Made by a program: the position numbers and the translations under genes. A stretch of DNA of 33,206 nucleotides from Rhodoplanes serenus (lineage in GTDB: Bacteria > Pseudomonadota > Alphaproteobacteria > Rhizobiales > Xanthobacteraceae). The notes below the pieces were generated by a model. It was not told where the DNA came from and searched no databases. It worked only from the letters and a program-made list of their open reading frames with translations. The first letter of the stretch is position 1. The number at the start of each line of letters is the position of its first letter. Below, in pieces: positions 1 to 7,605 of the stretch. Where the stretch lies: positions 1 to 33,206 of the forward strand of contig CAMAWG010000033.1 in the NCBI GenBank assembly GCA_945861855.1, read 5' to 3'.

Positions 1-145
1 CCATTGCTTGGCTCAACCGCTGCCGAAGGCTTGCCAAGGATTGGGAGAACCTCAATCGCAAGGCGCTGGCATTCTTGCGCCTCGCATCAATCCGCCTCAT
101 GCTCCGAAAACTTTGTAATCCTGCTTGATGTTCTCGGACGGACTC
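1..145 (+). mobile_element. Right end of an IS5-type insertion sequence
   Basis: The transposase stops at 128, and elements of this type usually end within 20-40 bases of that stop. The bases after the stop (129-145) end in CGGACGGACTC, followed by TAA at 146-148. That trinucleotide would suit the TNA target duplication made by the IS427 subgroup. The exact boundary is inference, because the matching left inverted repeat lies outside the window. Confidence 0.5.
3..128 (+). CDS. IS5-family transposase, C-terminal fragment (cut by window edge)
   Basis: Reading from position 3 gives 41 codons and a TGA stop at 126-128. The peptide begins IAWLNRCRRLAKDWENL and ends IRLMLRKLCNPA. This is the characteristic C-terminal end of IS5-type DDE transposases common in rhizobia, in which the WLN..RRLAKD.E..N..ALAFL..A.IRLMLR pattern follows the last catalytic acidic residue. 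No start codon is visible because the gene continues left of the window. Whether the rest of the transposase is intact cannot be told from here. The assignment rests on recalled family sequence, not a search. The frame has no competing gene until 209. Confidence 0.75.
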   Translation: MAWLNRCRRLAKDWENLNRKALAFLRLASIRLMLRKLCNPA

Positions 146-208
146 TAAACACCGGATTCGCCTTGATCCGCGTCAATGCGGCCGGCATGGAGTTGATCGT
201 TGTCGAAA

Positions 209-958
209 ATGAAGCGTCTGACCCTGCCAAAATTCCGGTTTCGAAGCGCCGCCGTGGCGGCCGTCCTCTGCCTGTGGGGGACAGCGCCGGCCCTGGCGCA
301 AAGCGATATGCCGCCGCCGGCGCCGGGCACCTCCCGGGGCGAGAATTTCAGCGCCAACAAGTCGCCGGCCGCGCTGTTTGCCTCCGACTGCACCGGGGCG
401 GGCTGCCATAAGGGGCCGCAGGGCCTCGGCAAGAGCGCGGGCATCGGCGGCCTCGCGGGCTTCCTGCGCGAGCACTACACCAACAGCCGCGAAAGCGCGG
501 CGGCGCTTGCCGGCTATCTGTCGAAGATTCCGAGCGGGCCCGAGCCCAGGGATGCGCGCGCTCCGCGGGGAGGCAGGCCTACGGCTGCGGCTCCGGCGAC
601 AGGCACTCCTGGATGGGGAGAGGGCCTGTTTTCGCCGGGCCAGGCGGCGGCGCCGAAGCCCGCGCCGAACGAGGCGCGCGCGCCGCGCCCGACTCCGCCC
701 GGCAGCACGTCGCGCGCTTCGGCGCGGCCGGACGACGACCCGGCGGCCGTCACGCCTGCGGCTGTACCTTCCGCGGCTGCACCGGCGGCGGCGCCGCGTC
801 CTGGCGCCGAGCCGGCCGCTCGCACCCAGCGCGGCCGTCAGCCGACCGCTGCCGCCGCGGCAGCTTCGCCGCCACCCGAGCCGGAGCCCGAGGCGGCGCC
901 CGCTCCTCCGCCGCCACCGGCACCTCCTCCGCCGAAGGTATTCGATATCTTCGACTGA
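209..958 (+). CDS. Secreted protein with CX4CH cytochrome c-like motif and proline-rich tail
   Basis: The product is 249 residues from ATG 209; an in-frame TTG at 200 is less likely. A Sec signal peptide covers residues 1-30 (basic MKRLTLPKFRFR, a hydrophobic stretch, then cleavage after ALA). Residues 56-68 read LFASDCTGAGCHK, placing Cys61, Cys66 and His67 in a CX4CH arrangement, a rare variant of the CXXCH haem c site. A short helical segment follows (FLREHYTNSRESAAALAGYL), like the helices of small c-type cytochromes, and its His could be a second ligand. From about residue 115 onward the protein is low-complexity Ala/Pro/Arg. The gene ends 12 bases from the convergent rplI stop. Haem binding is inference; a structural disulfide is the alternative. 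Confidence 0.7.
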   Translation: MKRLTLPKFRFRSAAVAAVLCLWGTAPALAQSDMPPPAPGTSRGENFSANKSPAALFASDCTGAGCHKGPQGLGKSAGIGGLAGFLREHYTNSRESAAALAGYLSKIPSGPEPRDARAPRGGRPTAAAPATGTPGWGEGLFSPGQAAAPKPAPNEARAPRPTPPGSTSRASARPDDDPAAVTPAAVPSAAAPAAAPRPGAEPAARTQRGRQPTAAAAAASPPPEPEPEAAPAPPPPPAPPPPKVFDIFD

Positions 959-970
959 GCGGGTTCGCCG

Positions 971-1597
971 CTACGATTTGGCCGGCGTCTCCCCGGCGGC
1001 CTGTTCGCCTTCGCCCTCCGGTTTGGCCTCGCCGGCCCCCGGCTCGAAGAACTTTTCCGCCTCGACCTTCACCGCCTCGGCTTCGTCCTCGTCCGCACCG
1101 CCCTCGCGGCGCACCGTCACATTCTCGCCGCGCACCAGCCGCTCGGCCTCGTCGGCGCTGCGCGCGACATTGATCGTGATGGTGACCTCGACCTCGGGAT
1201 GCAGCAGCACCGGCACCTTGTGCTGGCCGATGGTCTTGATCGGCATGTTGAGCGCGATCTGATTGCGCTCGACCTCGAAGCTGTTCTCGGTGAGCAGCGC
1301 GGCCAGGTCGCGCGGCGACACCGAGCCGTAGAGCTGACCGGTCTCCGAGGCCTGGCGGATCACCGGGAAGCTCTTGCCGTTCAGCTTCGCGCCGATCTTG
1401 TCGGCTTCGGCCTTGGTCTCGAGGTTCTTGGCCTGAAGGTCGACCTTCATGCCTTCGAACTTGGACTTGTTGGCCTCGGTCGCGCGCAGCGCCTTGCCCT
1501 GGGGCAGCAGGAAATTCCGCGCAAAGCCGTCCTTGACGCGCACCACTTCGCCCATCTGGCCAAGCTTGGCGACGCGTTCGAGCAAAATCACTTCCAT
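971..1597 (-). CDS. rplI: 50S ribosomal protein L9
   Basis: The product is 208 residues starting [19 protein letters not shown], with the N-terminal rRNA-binding signature [15 protein letters not shown] near residues 15-36. The connecting helix is at about 45-75 and the C-terminal domain at 80-150. L9 binds 23S rRNA in the L1 stalk region and helps keep reading frame. The family norm is about 150 residues, so the last 55 (acidic, then Glu/Ala/Gly/Pro-rich) form an added disordered tail, which is common in rhizobial L9. A GGAG ribosome-binding site precedes ATG 1597. It is the last gene of the rpsF operon, 14 bases after the DUF2232 stop. Confidence 0.97.
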   Translation of the reverse strand: MEVILLERVAKLGQMGEVVRVKDGFARNFLLPQGKALRATEANKSKFEGMKVDLQAKNLETKAEADKIGAKLNGKSFPVIRQASETGQLYGSVSPRDLAALLTENSFEVERNQIALNMPIKTIGQHKVPVLLHPEVEVTITINVARSADEAERLVRGENVTVRREGGADEDEAEAVKVEAEKFFEPGAGEAKPEGEGEQAAGETPAKS

Positions 1598-1611
1598 GGT
1601 CGTTCTCCGGT

Positions 1612-2592
1612 TCAGGTTTGAGGGTTGGTTGGGCCGCGTCTGCGGGCGGCGCGGCCGCGTAAATCGAATGCCGTGTCGGCCAATCCGATGAGCGTCATCA
1701 GCAGCACCGGCCAGCCGAAGACGATGACGGCGACGTAGACTCCGCCGAGCGTGAACGACCGGCCGTTGCTGCCGCGCGTGATCGAGTGCAGCACGGCGAA
1801 GCCGAGGATGGCATAGGCCATCAGCAGGCTCGCAGCGAGCACGCCGGCCGAAATCCCGAAGATGCCAGGCAGGAACGAGCCCGCGATCGCGAGGGCCACG
1901 ACCGGCGGCGCGTAGACGGGAAACTGCATGGCCGACAGGTCGGACGGCGGGCGGCGCAGCCGGCCGGACACCTTCACGATGCGTTCGGCGAGCCACAGAT
2001 TGACCATGCTGGTGATGGTGGTGAGCACCGCCGCGGCCGGCGGCAGCGCCGCCACCAGGAAGTCGATCAGGCGGCTCGGCTCCGCTGTGCGCGCCGCGGC
2101 TCCGCCCGGACTTCCCGGCATCTTGAGCATGCGTTCGAGGCCGCTGCGCAGCGCCGCCCGGAAGGTGTCGAGGTCGCCGCCGAGGCTCAGCATGGCGATG
2201 ATCACGATTGCCCCGCCGATCGCCGCGGCCCAGAACACCAGATGACCGACCGGATACCATTCGAGCCCGTCGGGCGTGGGCCCGGATGCCGGCCGCGCCA
2301 GCAGCGCGAGATAGCCGAGCCACCACGCCGGCAGGCCGATGCCGATGAGAAAGGCGATGAAGAAGAACGAGCCGAACACGGCGGCAAGACTCGCCGATGC
2401 GAAGACCGCCGCGATCAGCGCCGCCCAATGGCTCCAGCCCATCGCCGCGATCAGGATCGGCAACGGCGCCAAATAGAACAGCAGCACCGAAAGCGGCGAG
2501 CCGGACGCGACCGAGGCGAACAGCAATGCTGTCGCCGCGCCGGCGCTGATGCCTATGAGGACGACTTGCACAACAAGGATGATTTGCACCAT
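1612..2592 (-). CDS. DUF2232 family membrane protein
   Basis: The product is 326 residues from ATG 2592 ([12 protein letters not shown]). AGGAG lies 12 bases upstream, a little far; a longer frame begins upstream but would place charged residues before the first membrane segment. About eight hydrophobic segments are visible, spread from residue 3 to 310, with a Gly/Ala-rich break near 160-175. The position between rpsR and rplI is typical of DUF2232 proteins in alphaproteobacteria. Bacillus YybS, of the same family, also lies near rplI. The molecular function is unknown. Short gaps place it in the S6-S18-L9 transcript. Confidence 0.88.
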   Translation of the reverse strand: MVQIILVVQVVLIGISAGAATALLFASVASGSPLSVLLFYLAPLPILIAAMGWSHWAALIAAVFASASLAAVFGSFFFIAFLIGIGLPAWWLGYLALLARPASGPTPDGLEWYPVGHLVFWAAAIGGAIVIIAMLSLGGDLDTFRAALRSGLERMLKMPGSPGGAAARTAEPSRLIDFLVAALPPAAAVLTTITSMVNLWLAERIVKVSGRLRRPPSDLSAMQFPVYAPPVVALAIAGSFLPGIFGISAGVLAASLLMAYAILGFAVLHSITRGSNGRSFTLGGVYVAVIVFGWPVLLMTLIGLADTAFDLRGRAARRRGPTNPQT

Positions 2593-2728
2593 CGAGCTGT
2601 CCCGCTCCTTTGAGCGGTTAGAGGCGGATCCGAACTGGTCCGCCCCAACCATCGGCCGCCCGGGGTCATTCCCGGCGGCCTCGATTTCGTTTCGCCTCTC
2701 GCCTACGGCGAAAGGAACCGCGTCGTTC

Positions 2729-3001
2729 TTAGCGGATCACGTAGGGCAGGAGCCCCAGGAAGCGGGCGCGCTTGATCGCCTGGGCGAGCTCGCGCTGCTT
2801 CTTGGCGGACACCGCCGTGATCCGGCTCGGCACGATCTTGCCGCGCTCGGAGACGTATCGCTGCAAAAGCTTGGCGTCCTTGTAATCGATCTTCGGCGCG
2901 TTGGCGCCGGAGAACGGACAGGTCTTGCGACGCCGGAAGAACGGCCGCCGGGCGCCGCCTGCACCACCGCCGCCTTCGCGAGAGGAATCACCGAATGCCA
3001 T
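2729..3001 (-). CDS. rpsR: 30S ribosomal protein S18
   Basis: The product is 90 residues. The core from about residue 20 carries [22 protein letters not shown] followed by the YKD..LL..Y.SERGKI.PSRIT pattern, diagnostic of S18. S18 pairs with S6 on the platform of the 30S subunit at 16S helices 22-23. The first 18 residues add a glycine-rich stretch ([10 protein letters not shown]) beyond the usual length of about 75. The single Cys is ordinary. It begins 5 bases after the rpsF stop, so the two partners are co-translated. A gap of 136 bases separates it from the DUF2232 gene. Confidence 0.97.
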   Translation of the reverse strand: MAFGDSSREGGGGAGGARRPFFRRRKTCPFSGANAPKIDYKDAKLLQRYVSERGKIVPSRITAVSAKKQRELAQAIKRARFLGLLPYVIR

Positions 3002-3006
3002 GATCG

Positions 3007-3513
3007 TTACTCCTCCGTTGCCGCTTCGGCCGGGCGCCGGTCGCCGCGGTCGTCGTCGCGGTCACGGCGCGGAGGCCGGTCGCCCCGGTCACGGCCGAAA
3101 CGGTCGCCACCGCCGCCGCCGAAGCGACCGCCGCCGCCTTCGCGGTCGCCGAACCGGCCGCCGCCGCGCTCGTCGCGCTCGCGGTCGCGCTCGACCTTGC
3201 GCATCATCGCGGAGGGGCCTTCCTCCAGCTCATCGACGCGAACGGTAAGATAGCGCAGCACGTCTTCGTTGATGCGCTGCTGGCGCTCGACCTCGGTCAG
3301 CGCCGCGGGCGGCGCATCGACGTTGAGCAGCGTGAAATGCGCCTTGCGGTTCTTGCGGATGCGGAAGTTCAGCGACTTCACGCCCCAGTATTCGGCCTTG
3401 GTGACCTTGCCGCCGAGTCCTTCGATGACGGTCGTGAACTGCTTGGTCAGGTCTTCGACCTGCTGCGCGCTGACGTCCTGGCGCGCGAGATAGACGTGTT
3501 CGTATAGCGGCAT
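3007..3513 (-). CDS. rpsF: 30S ribosomal protein S6
   Basis: The product is 168 residues from ATG 3513 ([15 protein letters not shown]), preceded by the strong ribosome-binding site GAGGAAAGG. A longer in-frame start exists upstream at 3540 but lacks S6 similarity. The ferredoxin-like S6 fold spans residues 1-105, with the landmark [15 protein letters not shown] near 50-65. Residues 110-168 are an extra tail of Arg, Gly and Asp (RGG-like repeats such as [18 protein letters not shown]), which may contact RNA. S6 forms a heterodimer with S18, encoded next. It is the first gene of the operon. Confidence 0.97.
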   Translation of the reverse strand: MPLYEHVYLARQDVSAQQVEDLTKQFTTVIEGLGGKVTKAEYWGVKSLNFRIRKNRKAHFTLLNVDAPPAALTEVERQQRINEDVLRYLTVRVDELEEGPSAMMRKVERDRERDERGGGRFGDREGGGGRFGGGGGDRFGRDRGDRPPRRDRDDDRGDRRPAEAATEE

Positions 3514-3559
3514 GGAATGCCTTTCCTCTGTTCGATCCATCTTTCGGCGCCAAGCCCTT

Positions 3560-3580
3560 CGAGCCCTTCGGAAAGGCTCG
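3560..3580 (-). promoter_or_regulatory. Hairpin in the rpsF leader
   Basis: CGAGCC and GGCTCG form a 6-bp stem around a 9-base loop, about 45 bases upstream of the S6 start and inside the predicted transcript leader. S6:S18 feedback sites are known in rpsF leaders of many bacteria, so this is a candidate. The match to that motif was not established. Confidence 0.3.
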
Positions 3581-3682
3581 ATTGCTCTGAAGGCGGGAAC
3601 ACGGGACGACGGACCACATGGCCCTACCGCCTCAAGCGAGACGACCGTCCGTTCAGCTCCCGGCCAATCAACGGATGGCGGG

Positions 3683-3710
3683 TTTATAGGGTGTTTCGGC
3701 CAGAACGCAA
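3683..3710 (-). promoter_or_regulatory. Candidate sigma-70 promoter of the rpsF operon
   Basis: Read on the minus strand, TTGCGT (3710-3705) and TATAAA (3688-3683) are separated by 16 bases, or CTTGCG and TATAAA by 17. This fits alphaproteobacterial housekeeping promoters (CTTG at -35 and CTATA at -10). The predicted leader is about 160 bases. It faces away from fabD and is the best promoter-like pair in this gap. Confidence 0.6.
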
Positions 3711-3814
3711 GCTTTCAGCCGGATTCGGGCTCCGGCCTCCGGCGTGGGTCCCTTCAGCTTGACATGCCCATAGGTATTGAGGCCTTTCGGCCCGATTTTG
3801 CTGGGGGACAGGCA

Positions 3815-4762
3815 ATGACGGCAGCCTTCGTGTTTCCAGGCCAGGGCAGCCAGGCGGTCGGCATGGGCAAGGCGCTGGCGGACGCCTTTGCGCCCGCGCG
3901 CGCGGTGTTCGACGAGGTCGATGCGGCGCTCTCCGAAAAACTCACCTCGATCATGTGGGAGGGGCCGGCCGATACGCTCACGCTCACCGAGAATGCGCAG
4001 CCCGCGCTGATGGCGGTCTCGCTCGCGGTCATGCGGGTGCTGGAAGCCGAGGCCGGAGTCGATCTCAAGCGCGATGCGCAATTCGTCGCCGGGCATTCGC
4101 TCGGCGAATATTCCGCATTGGCCGCAGCCGGCGCCTTTACCATCACCGACACCGCGAAGCTTCTCCGCATTCGCGGCCGCGCCATGCAGCAGGCGGTGCC
4201 GGTCGGCACCGGCGCGATGGCGGCGCTGCTCGGGCTTTCGTTCGAGGATGCGACCGCGGCCGCAGCCGAGGCGGCGCAGGGCGAAGTCTGCGATGTCGCC
4301 AACGACAACGGGGGCGGGCAGGTGGTCGTGTCGGGCAACACTTCTGCGGTTGAGCGCGCAGTCGAGATCGCCAAGGCCAAGGGCGCCAGGCGCGCGATGA
4401 TGCTGAAAGTGTCTGCGCCGTTCCATTGTGCGCTGATGCAGCCTGCCGCCGACGCCATGGCGGAGGCGCTGGGCAAGGCCAACGTCAAGCCGCCGGTGGT
4501 GCCGGTGGTCGCCAATGTGCTGGCAAAGCCGATCGGCGAGCCGCAGGAGATCGTCCGCCGGCTGGTGGAGCAGGTCACCGGCACCGTGCGCTGGCGGGAA
4601 TGCGTGTCGTTCATGGCCGGGAGCGGGGTGACGACGTTCTACGAGATCGGCTCGGGCAAGGTGTTGACCGGGCTGCTCAAGCGCATCGCGGATGGCGCGA
4701 CCGGCACTGCGATCGGAACGCCGGACGATGTTGCGGCGTTCAAAACGGCGCGCGACAGCTAG
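3815..4762 (+). CDS. fabD: Malonyl-CoA:ACP transacylase
   Basis: The product is 315 residues from ATG 3815 (MTAAFVFPGQGSQAVGMG). The frame is open further upstream, but homology begins here and GGGGGACA precedes it. FabD moves malonate from CoA to ACP to supply fatty acid elongation. The oxyanion-hole GQGSQ is at residues 9-13, the nucleophile Ser95 lies in GHSLGEYSA, and the general-base His is in SAPFHCALM. Length is normal for the family (about 310). It heads fabD-fabG-acpP-fabF, with fabG 27 bases downstream. Confidence 0.97.
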   Translation: MTAAFVFPGQGSQAVGMGKALADAFAPARAVFDEVDAALSEKLTSIMWEGPADTLTLTENAQPALMAVSLAVMRVLEAEAGVDLKRDAQFVAGHSLGEYSALAAAGAFTITDTAKLLRIRGRAMQQAVPVGTGAMAALLGLSFEDATAAAAEAAQGEVCDVANDNGGGQVVVSGNTSAVERAVEIAKAKGARRAMMLKVSAPFHCALMQPAADAMAEALGKANVKPPVVPVVANVLAKPIGEPQEIVRRLVEQVTGTVRWRECVSFMAGSGVTTFYEIGSGKVLTGLLKRIADGATGTAIGTPDDVAAFKTARDS

Positions 4763-4789
4763 CGCGGACGAGAATAAGGGAGGCGACGC

Positions 4790-5524
4790 ATGTTCGATCT
4801 GACCGGCAAGACCGCGCTCATAACCGGCGCGACCGGCGGCATCGGCGGAGCCATTGCGCGGGCGCTGCATGCGCAAGGCGCGAGGGTGGCCGTCTCCGGA
4901 ACCCGCCGCGAGGTGCTGGAAACGCTCGCCGCCGAGCTTGGCGGCGCAGCCGTGCTGCCGTGCGACCTGTCCAACAAGGATTCGGTCGAGGCGCTGGTGC
5001 CAGACGCCGAGAAGGCGCTGGGCCAGCTCGATATCCTGGTGTGCAACGCCGGCATCACCAAGGACGGCCTGTTCGTCGCCCTCAAGGACGACGATTGGGA
5101 ACAGGTTCTCAACGTCAACCTGACATCGACCTTCCGCCTTGCCCGCGCGGCGGTGAAGGCGATGATGCGGCGGCGCTTCGGCCGCGTCATCGGCATCACA
5201 TCGGTGGTGGGCGTGACCGGCAATCCGGGGCAGGCCAACTACACCGCGACCAAGGCCGGCATGATCGGCATGTTCAAGTCGATCGGCAAGGAATACGCTA
5301 AGCGCGGCGTCACCGCGAATTGCGTGGCGCCCGGATTCATCGCAAGCCCGATGACCGACAAGCTCAACGACAAGCAGCGCGAGGCGATCCTGCAGATGGT
5401 TCCGGCCGGCCGGCTCGGCGGCGGCGCCGACGTGGCCGCCGCGGTGGTCTATCTGGCGTCCGACGAGGCGGCCTATGTCACCGGCCAGACCTTGCATGTG
5501 AATGGCGGCATGGCGATGATCTGA
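4790..5524 (+). CDS. fabG: 3-oxoacyl-[ACP] reductase
   Basis: The product is 244 residues, a short-chain dehydrogenase that reduces 3-oxoacyl-ACP with NADPH. The cofactor loop TGATGGIG is at residues 12-19, and the NAG motif is at 86-88. The catalytic tetrad Asn110, Ser138, Tyr151 (YTATK) and Lys155 is complete and in the same numbering as E. coli FabG. Downstream, PGFI.SPMTDKLND and the C-terminal HVNGGMAMI are family marks. AAGGGAGG precedes ATG 4790. It lies directly between fabD and acpP, which supports FabG over the many other SDR reductases. Confidence 0.96.
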   Translation: MFDLTGKTALITGATGGIGGAIARALHAQGARVAVSGTRREVLETLAAELGGAAVLPCDLSNKDSVEALVPDAEKALGQLDILVCNAGITKDGLFVALKDDDWEQVLNVNLTSTFRLARAAVKAMMRRRFGRVIGITSVVGVTGNPGQANYTATKAGMIGMFKSIGKEYAKRGVTANCVAPGFIASPMTDKLNDKQREAILQMVPAGRLGGGADVAAAVVYLASDEAAYVTGQTLHVNGGMAMI

Positions 5525-5558
5525 GATGTGGGCGTGGACCGTGGACGGCATATGTCCT

Positions 5559-5587
5559 TTGGCTGGCCAAGCCTTTTGAAGTATGTT
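5559..5587 (+). promoter_or_regulatory. Candidate acpP promoter with overlapping palindrome
   Basis: TTGGCT at 5559-5564 and TATGTT at 5582-5587 are separated by exactly 17 bases. The -35 hexamer lies inside the perfect palindrome TTGGC-TG-GCCAA (5559-5570), a possible operator. This would give acpP its own start with a leader of about 145 bases, in keeping with the very high ACP demand of cells. The pair is suggestive only. Confidence 0.4.
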
Positions 5588-5740
5588 ACCCGGGCGAAGC
5601 TTGGCGGGGGAAACCGGTTGGGCGAGGCGACACACGGTCCGCTCGCGGCTGTGTTGACTGACCCCGTCTTTCGCGGCGAAGCTCGTGCGCATTGTCTCGG
5701 GGTCGTTGATCGAGCCCAGTTCTAACGAGAGGTTCAGACG

Positions 5741-5980
5741 ATGAGTGATATCGGCGAGCGGGTGAAGAAGATCGTCGTGGAGCACCTGGGCGTGGAGCCC
5801 GACAAGGTGGTCGAGGGCGCCAGCTTCATCGACGACCTTGGTGCCGACAGTCTCGATACGGTCGAGCTTGTGATGGCCTTCGAGGAGGAGTTCGGCTGCG
5901 AGATCCCGGACGACGCGGCGGAAACCATCCTGACCGTCGGCGACGCGGTGAAGTTCCTCGAGAAGAACGCCAAGAGCTGA
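5741..5980 (+). CDS. acpP: Acyl carrier protein
   Basis: The product is 79 residues, acidic and helical. The phosphopantetheine attachment Ser37 sits in the DSL motif ([20 protein letters not shown]), the textbook ACP signature. It carries growing acyl chains between the Fab enzymes and donates them to lipid A and phospholipid synthesis. The start at ATG 5741 follows GAGAGG. A 216-base gap after fabG holds a promoter candidate, so acpP may be expressed more strongly than its neighbours. Length is the family norm. Confidence 0.98.
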   Translation: MSDIGERVKKIVVEHLGVEPDKVVEGASFIDDLGADSLDTVELVMAFEEEFGCEIPDDAAETILTVGDAVKFLEKNAKS

Positions 5981-6119
5981 GGCGGTTTCGCTGACGGGTG
6001 GCTGGACCGGGCAGCACGACGCCGCGATTGGCGGGTTCATTCCTTCAATTTGAGGGATACACTCTAGAGCCCAGTGCCGCCTGGCACGGGGTGCCGCGGC
6101 TGTGGCTTTGGGAGAAACG

Positions 6120-7382
6120 ATGAGGCGGGTTGTCGTCACCGGCATGGGAATGGTCACGCCGCTCGGTTGCGGGGTCGAGCACACCTGGGCGCGGCTGATC
6201 GCCGGCGACAGCGGCGCGCGCAAGATCGACACCTTCGAGGTCTCCGATATCACCTGCAAGATCGCCGGCGTGATCCCAGTCGGCGACGGCACTGGCGGCA
6301 CCTACAATCCCGACCAGTGGATGGAGCCGAAGGAGCAGCGCAAGGTCGACAAGTTCATCGTCTATGCGATGTGCGCGGCCAAGCAGGCGCTGGAACACGC
6401 CGGCTGGAAGCCCACCACCCACGATGAGCAGTGCGCGACCGGTGTGATGATCGGCGCCGGCATCGGTGGCGTCGAAGGCATCGCCGAGACGGCGGTCACG
6501 CTGCATGAGCGCGGGCCGCGGCGGGTGTCGCCGTTCTTCATTCCGGGCCGCATCATCAATCTCGCCTCCGGCTATGTTTCCATCGAGCACGGCCTCAAGG
6601 GCCCCAATTCCGCGGTCGTCACCGCCTGCTCGACCGGATCGCACGCCATCGGCGACGCCGGGCGGATGATCGCGCTGGGCGATGCCGACGTCATGGTGGC
6701 GGGCGGCACCGAGTCCCCGGTTAACCGGATTTCGCTCGCCGGATTTGCCGCGGTGCGCGCGCTCACCACCGGCTTCAACGACATGCCCACCAAGGCGTCG
6801 CGGCCGTATGACCGCGACCGCGACGGCTTTCTCATGGGCGAGGGCGCCGGCGTGGTCGTTCTGGAGGAGTACGAGCACGCCAAGGCGCGCGGCGCCAGGA
6901 TGTATGCCGAGTTGGTCGGCTACGGCATGTCGGGCGACGCCTTCCACATCACCGCGCCCACCTCCGACGGCGACGGCGCATTCCGCTGCATGACCGCGGC
7001 GATCAAGCGCGCGGGAATTGCGCCTGGCGAGATCGACTACATCAACGCTCATGGCACCTCGACGCCCATGGGCGACGAGATCGAACTCGGCGCGGTGCAG
7101 CGCCTCGTCGGCAACGCCGCCAGCCGCATTTCGATGTCCTCGACCAAGTCGTCGATCGGCCACCTGCTCGGCGCGGCCGGCGCGGTGGAGGCGATCTTCT
7201 CGATCCTGGCGATGCGGGACGGCATCGCGCCGCCGACGCTCAATCTCGACAATCCTTCGGTGGAGACGCCGATCGATCTCGTGCCGCATCGGGCGCGCAA
7301 GCGCGATATCGACGTTGTGCTGTCGAATTCATTCGGCTTTGGCGGCACCAATGCGTCGCTGATCTTCCGCCGCGCGGCGTGA
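6120..7382 (+). CDS. fabF: 3-oxoacyl-[ACP] synthase II
   Basis: The product is 420 residues from ATG 6120, preceded by GGGAGA. A GTG at 6102 would add six residues with no support. This condensing enzyme elongates acyl-ACP with malonyl-ACP. The nucleophile is Cys170 (TACSTGSHAIGDA), and the two catalytic His residues are in AHGTSTPMGD and SIGHLLGAAG. The C-terminal SNSFGFGGTNASLIF is typical. The catalytic set is complete and length is normal. It is 139 bases after acpP, and a palindrome CTCTAGAG (6062-6069) lies in that gap. Confidence 0.97.
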   Translation: MRRVVVTGMGMVTPLGCGVEHTWARLIAGDSGARKIDTFEVSDITCKIAGVIPVGDGTGGTYNPDQWMEPKEQRKVDKFIVYAMCAAKQALEHAGWKPTTHDEQCATGVMIGAGIGGVEGIAETAVTLHERGPRRVSPFFIPGRIINLASGYVSIEHGLKGPNSAVVTACSTGSHAIGDAGRMIALGDADVMVAGGTESPVNRISLAGFAAVRALTTGFNDMPTKASRPYDRDRDGFLMGEGAGVVVLEEYEHAKARGARMYAELVGYGMSGDAFHITAPTSDGDGAFRCMTAAIKRAGIAPGEIDYINAHGTSTPMGDEIELGAVQRLVGNAASRISMSSTKSSIGHLLGAAGAVEAIFSILAMRDGIAPPTLNLDNPSVETPIDLVPHRARKRDIDVVLSNSFGFGGTNASLIFRRAA

Positions 7383-7399
7383 GGCGCGGCGCGTTTGCC

Positions 7400-7460
7400 C
7401 GGCTTTCGCCACATTTGCTTTTCATTGCCGATTCAGGGGCTGCATCGCCTGCGAAAGCCG
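7400..7460. repeat. 10-bp perfect inverted repeat after fabF
   Basis: CGGCTTTCGC (7400-7409) and GCGAAAGCCG (7451-7460) are exact inverted copies separated by 41 bases. The right arm is followed by TTGAAAAAT, so it is not a standard U-tract terminator. It could be a long-stem RNA structure ending the fab transcript or a pair of operator half-sites for mltG. Confidence 0.5.
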
Positions 7461-7605
7461 TTGAAAAATCATGGGCAGCGCGCTGGAAATCTGCGACCAT
7501 GCACAAACGCGGGCGCGCGCGCCGTTCCTGCGGAGTATTTCTGGGGCCGTCCTTGATAGCTGTCGTTCACGGGAGTCCTGCGCGCATGGATGCGGGGGTT
7601 AGGCG

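Larger units (their letters stand above)
3514..3814. other. Divergent intergenic region between rpsF and fabD (301 bp)
   Basis: No gene is visible here. The minus strand carries the rpsF promoter and leader hairpin listed separately. On the plus strand a perfect TTGACA lies at 3759-3764, a candidate -35 for fabD, but nothing at the expected spacing resembles a good -10 (GCCTTT at 17 bases). The start of fabD is preceded by GGGGGACA. A short palindromic stretch, GGCCTTTCGGCC, is at 3781-3792. Confidence 0.5.

Noticed and set aside
3668-6301. Open minus-strand frame of more than 800 codons across fabD, fabG and acpP
   Set aside because: It is antisense to three well-conserved genes. Its product is rich in His, Arg and Gly with no domain pattern, a usual side effect of high-GC codon use.
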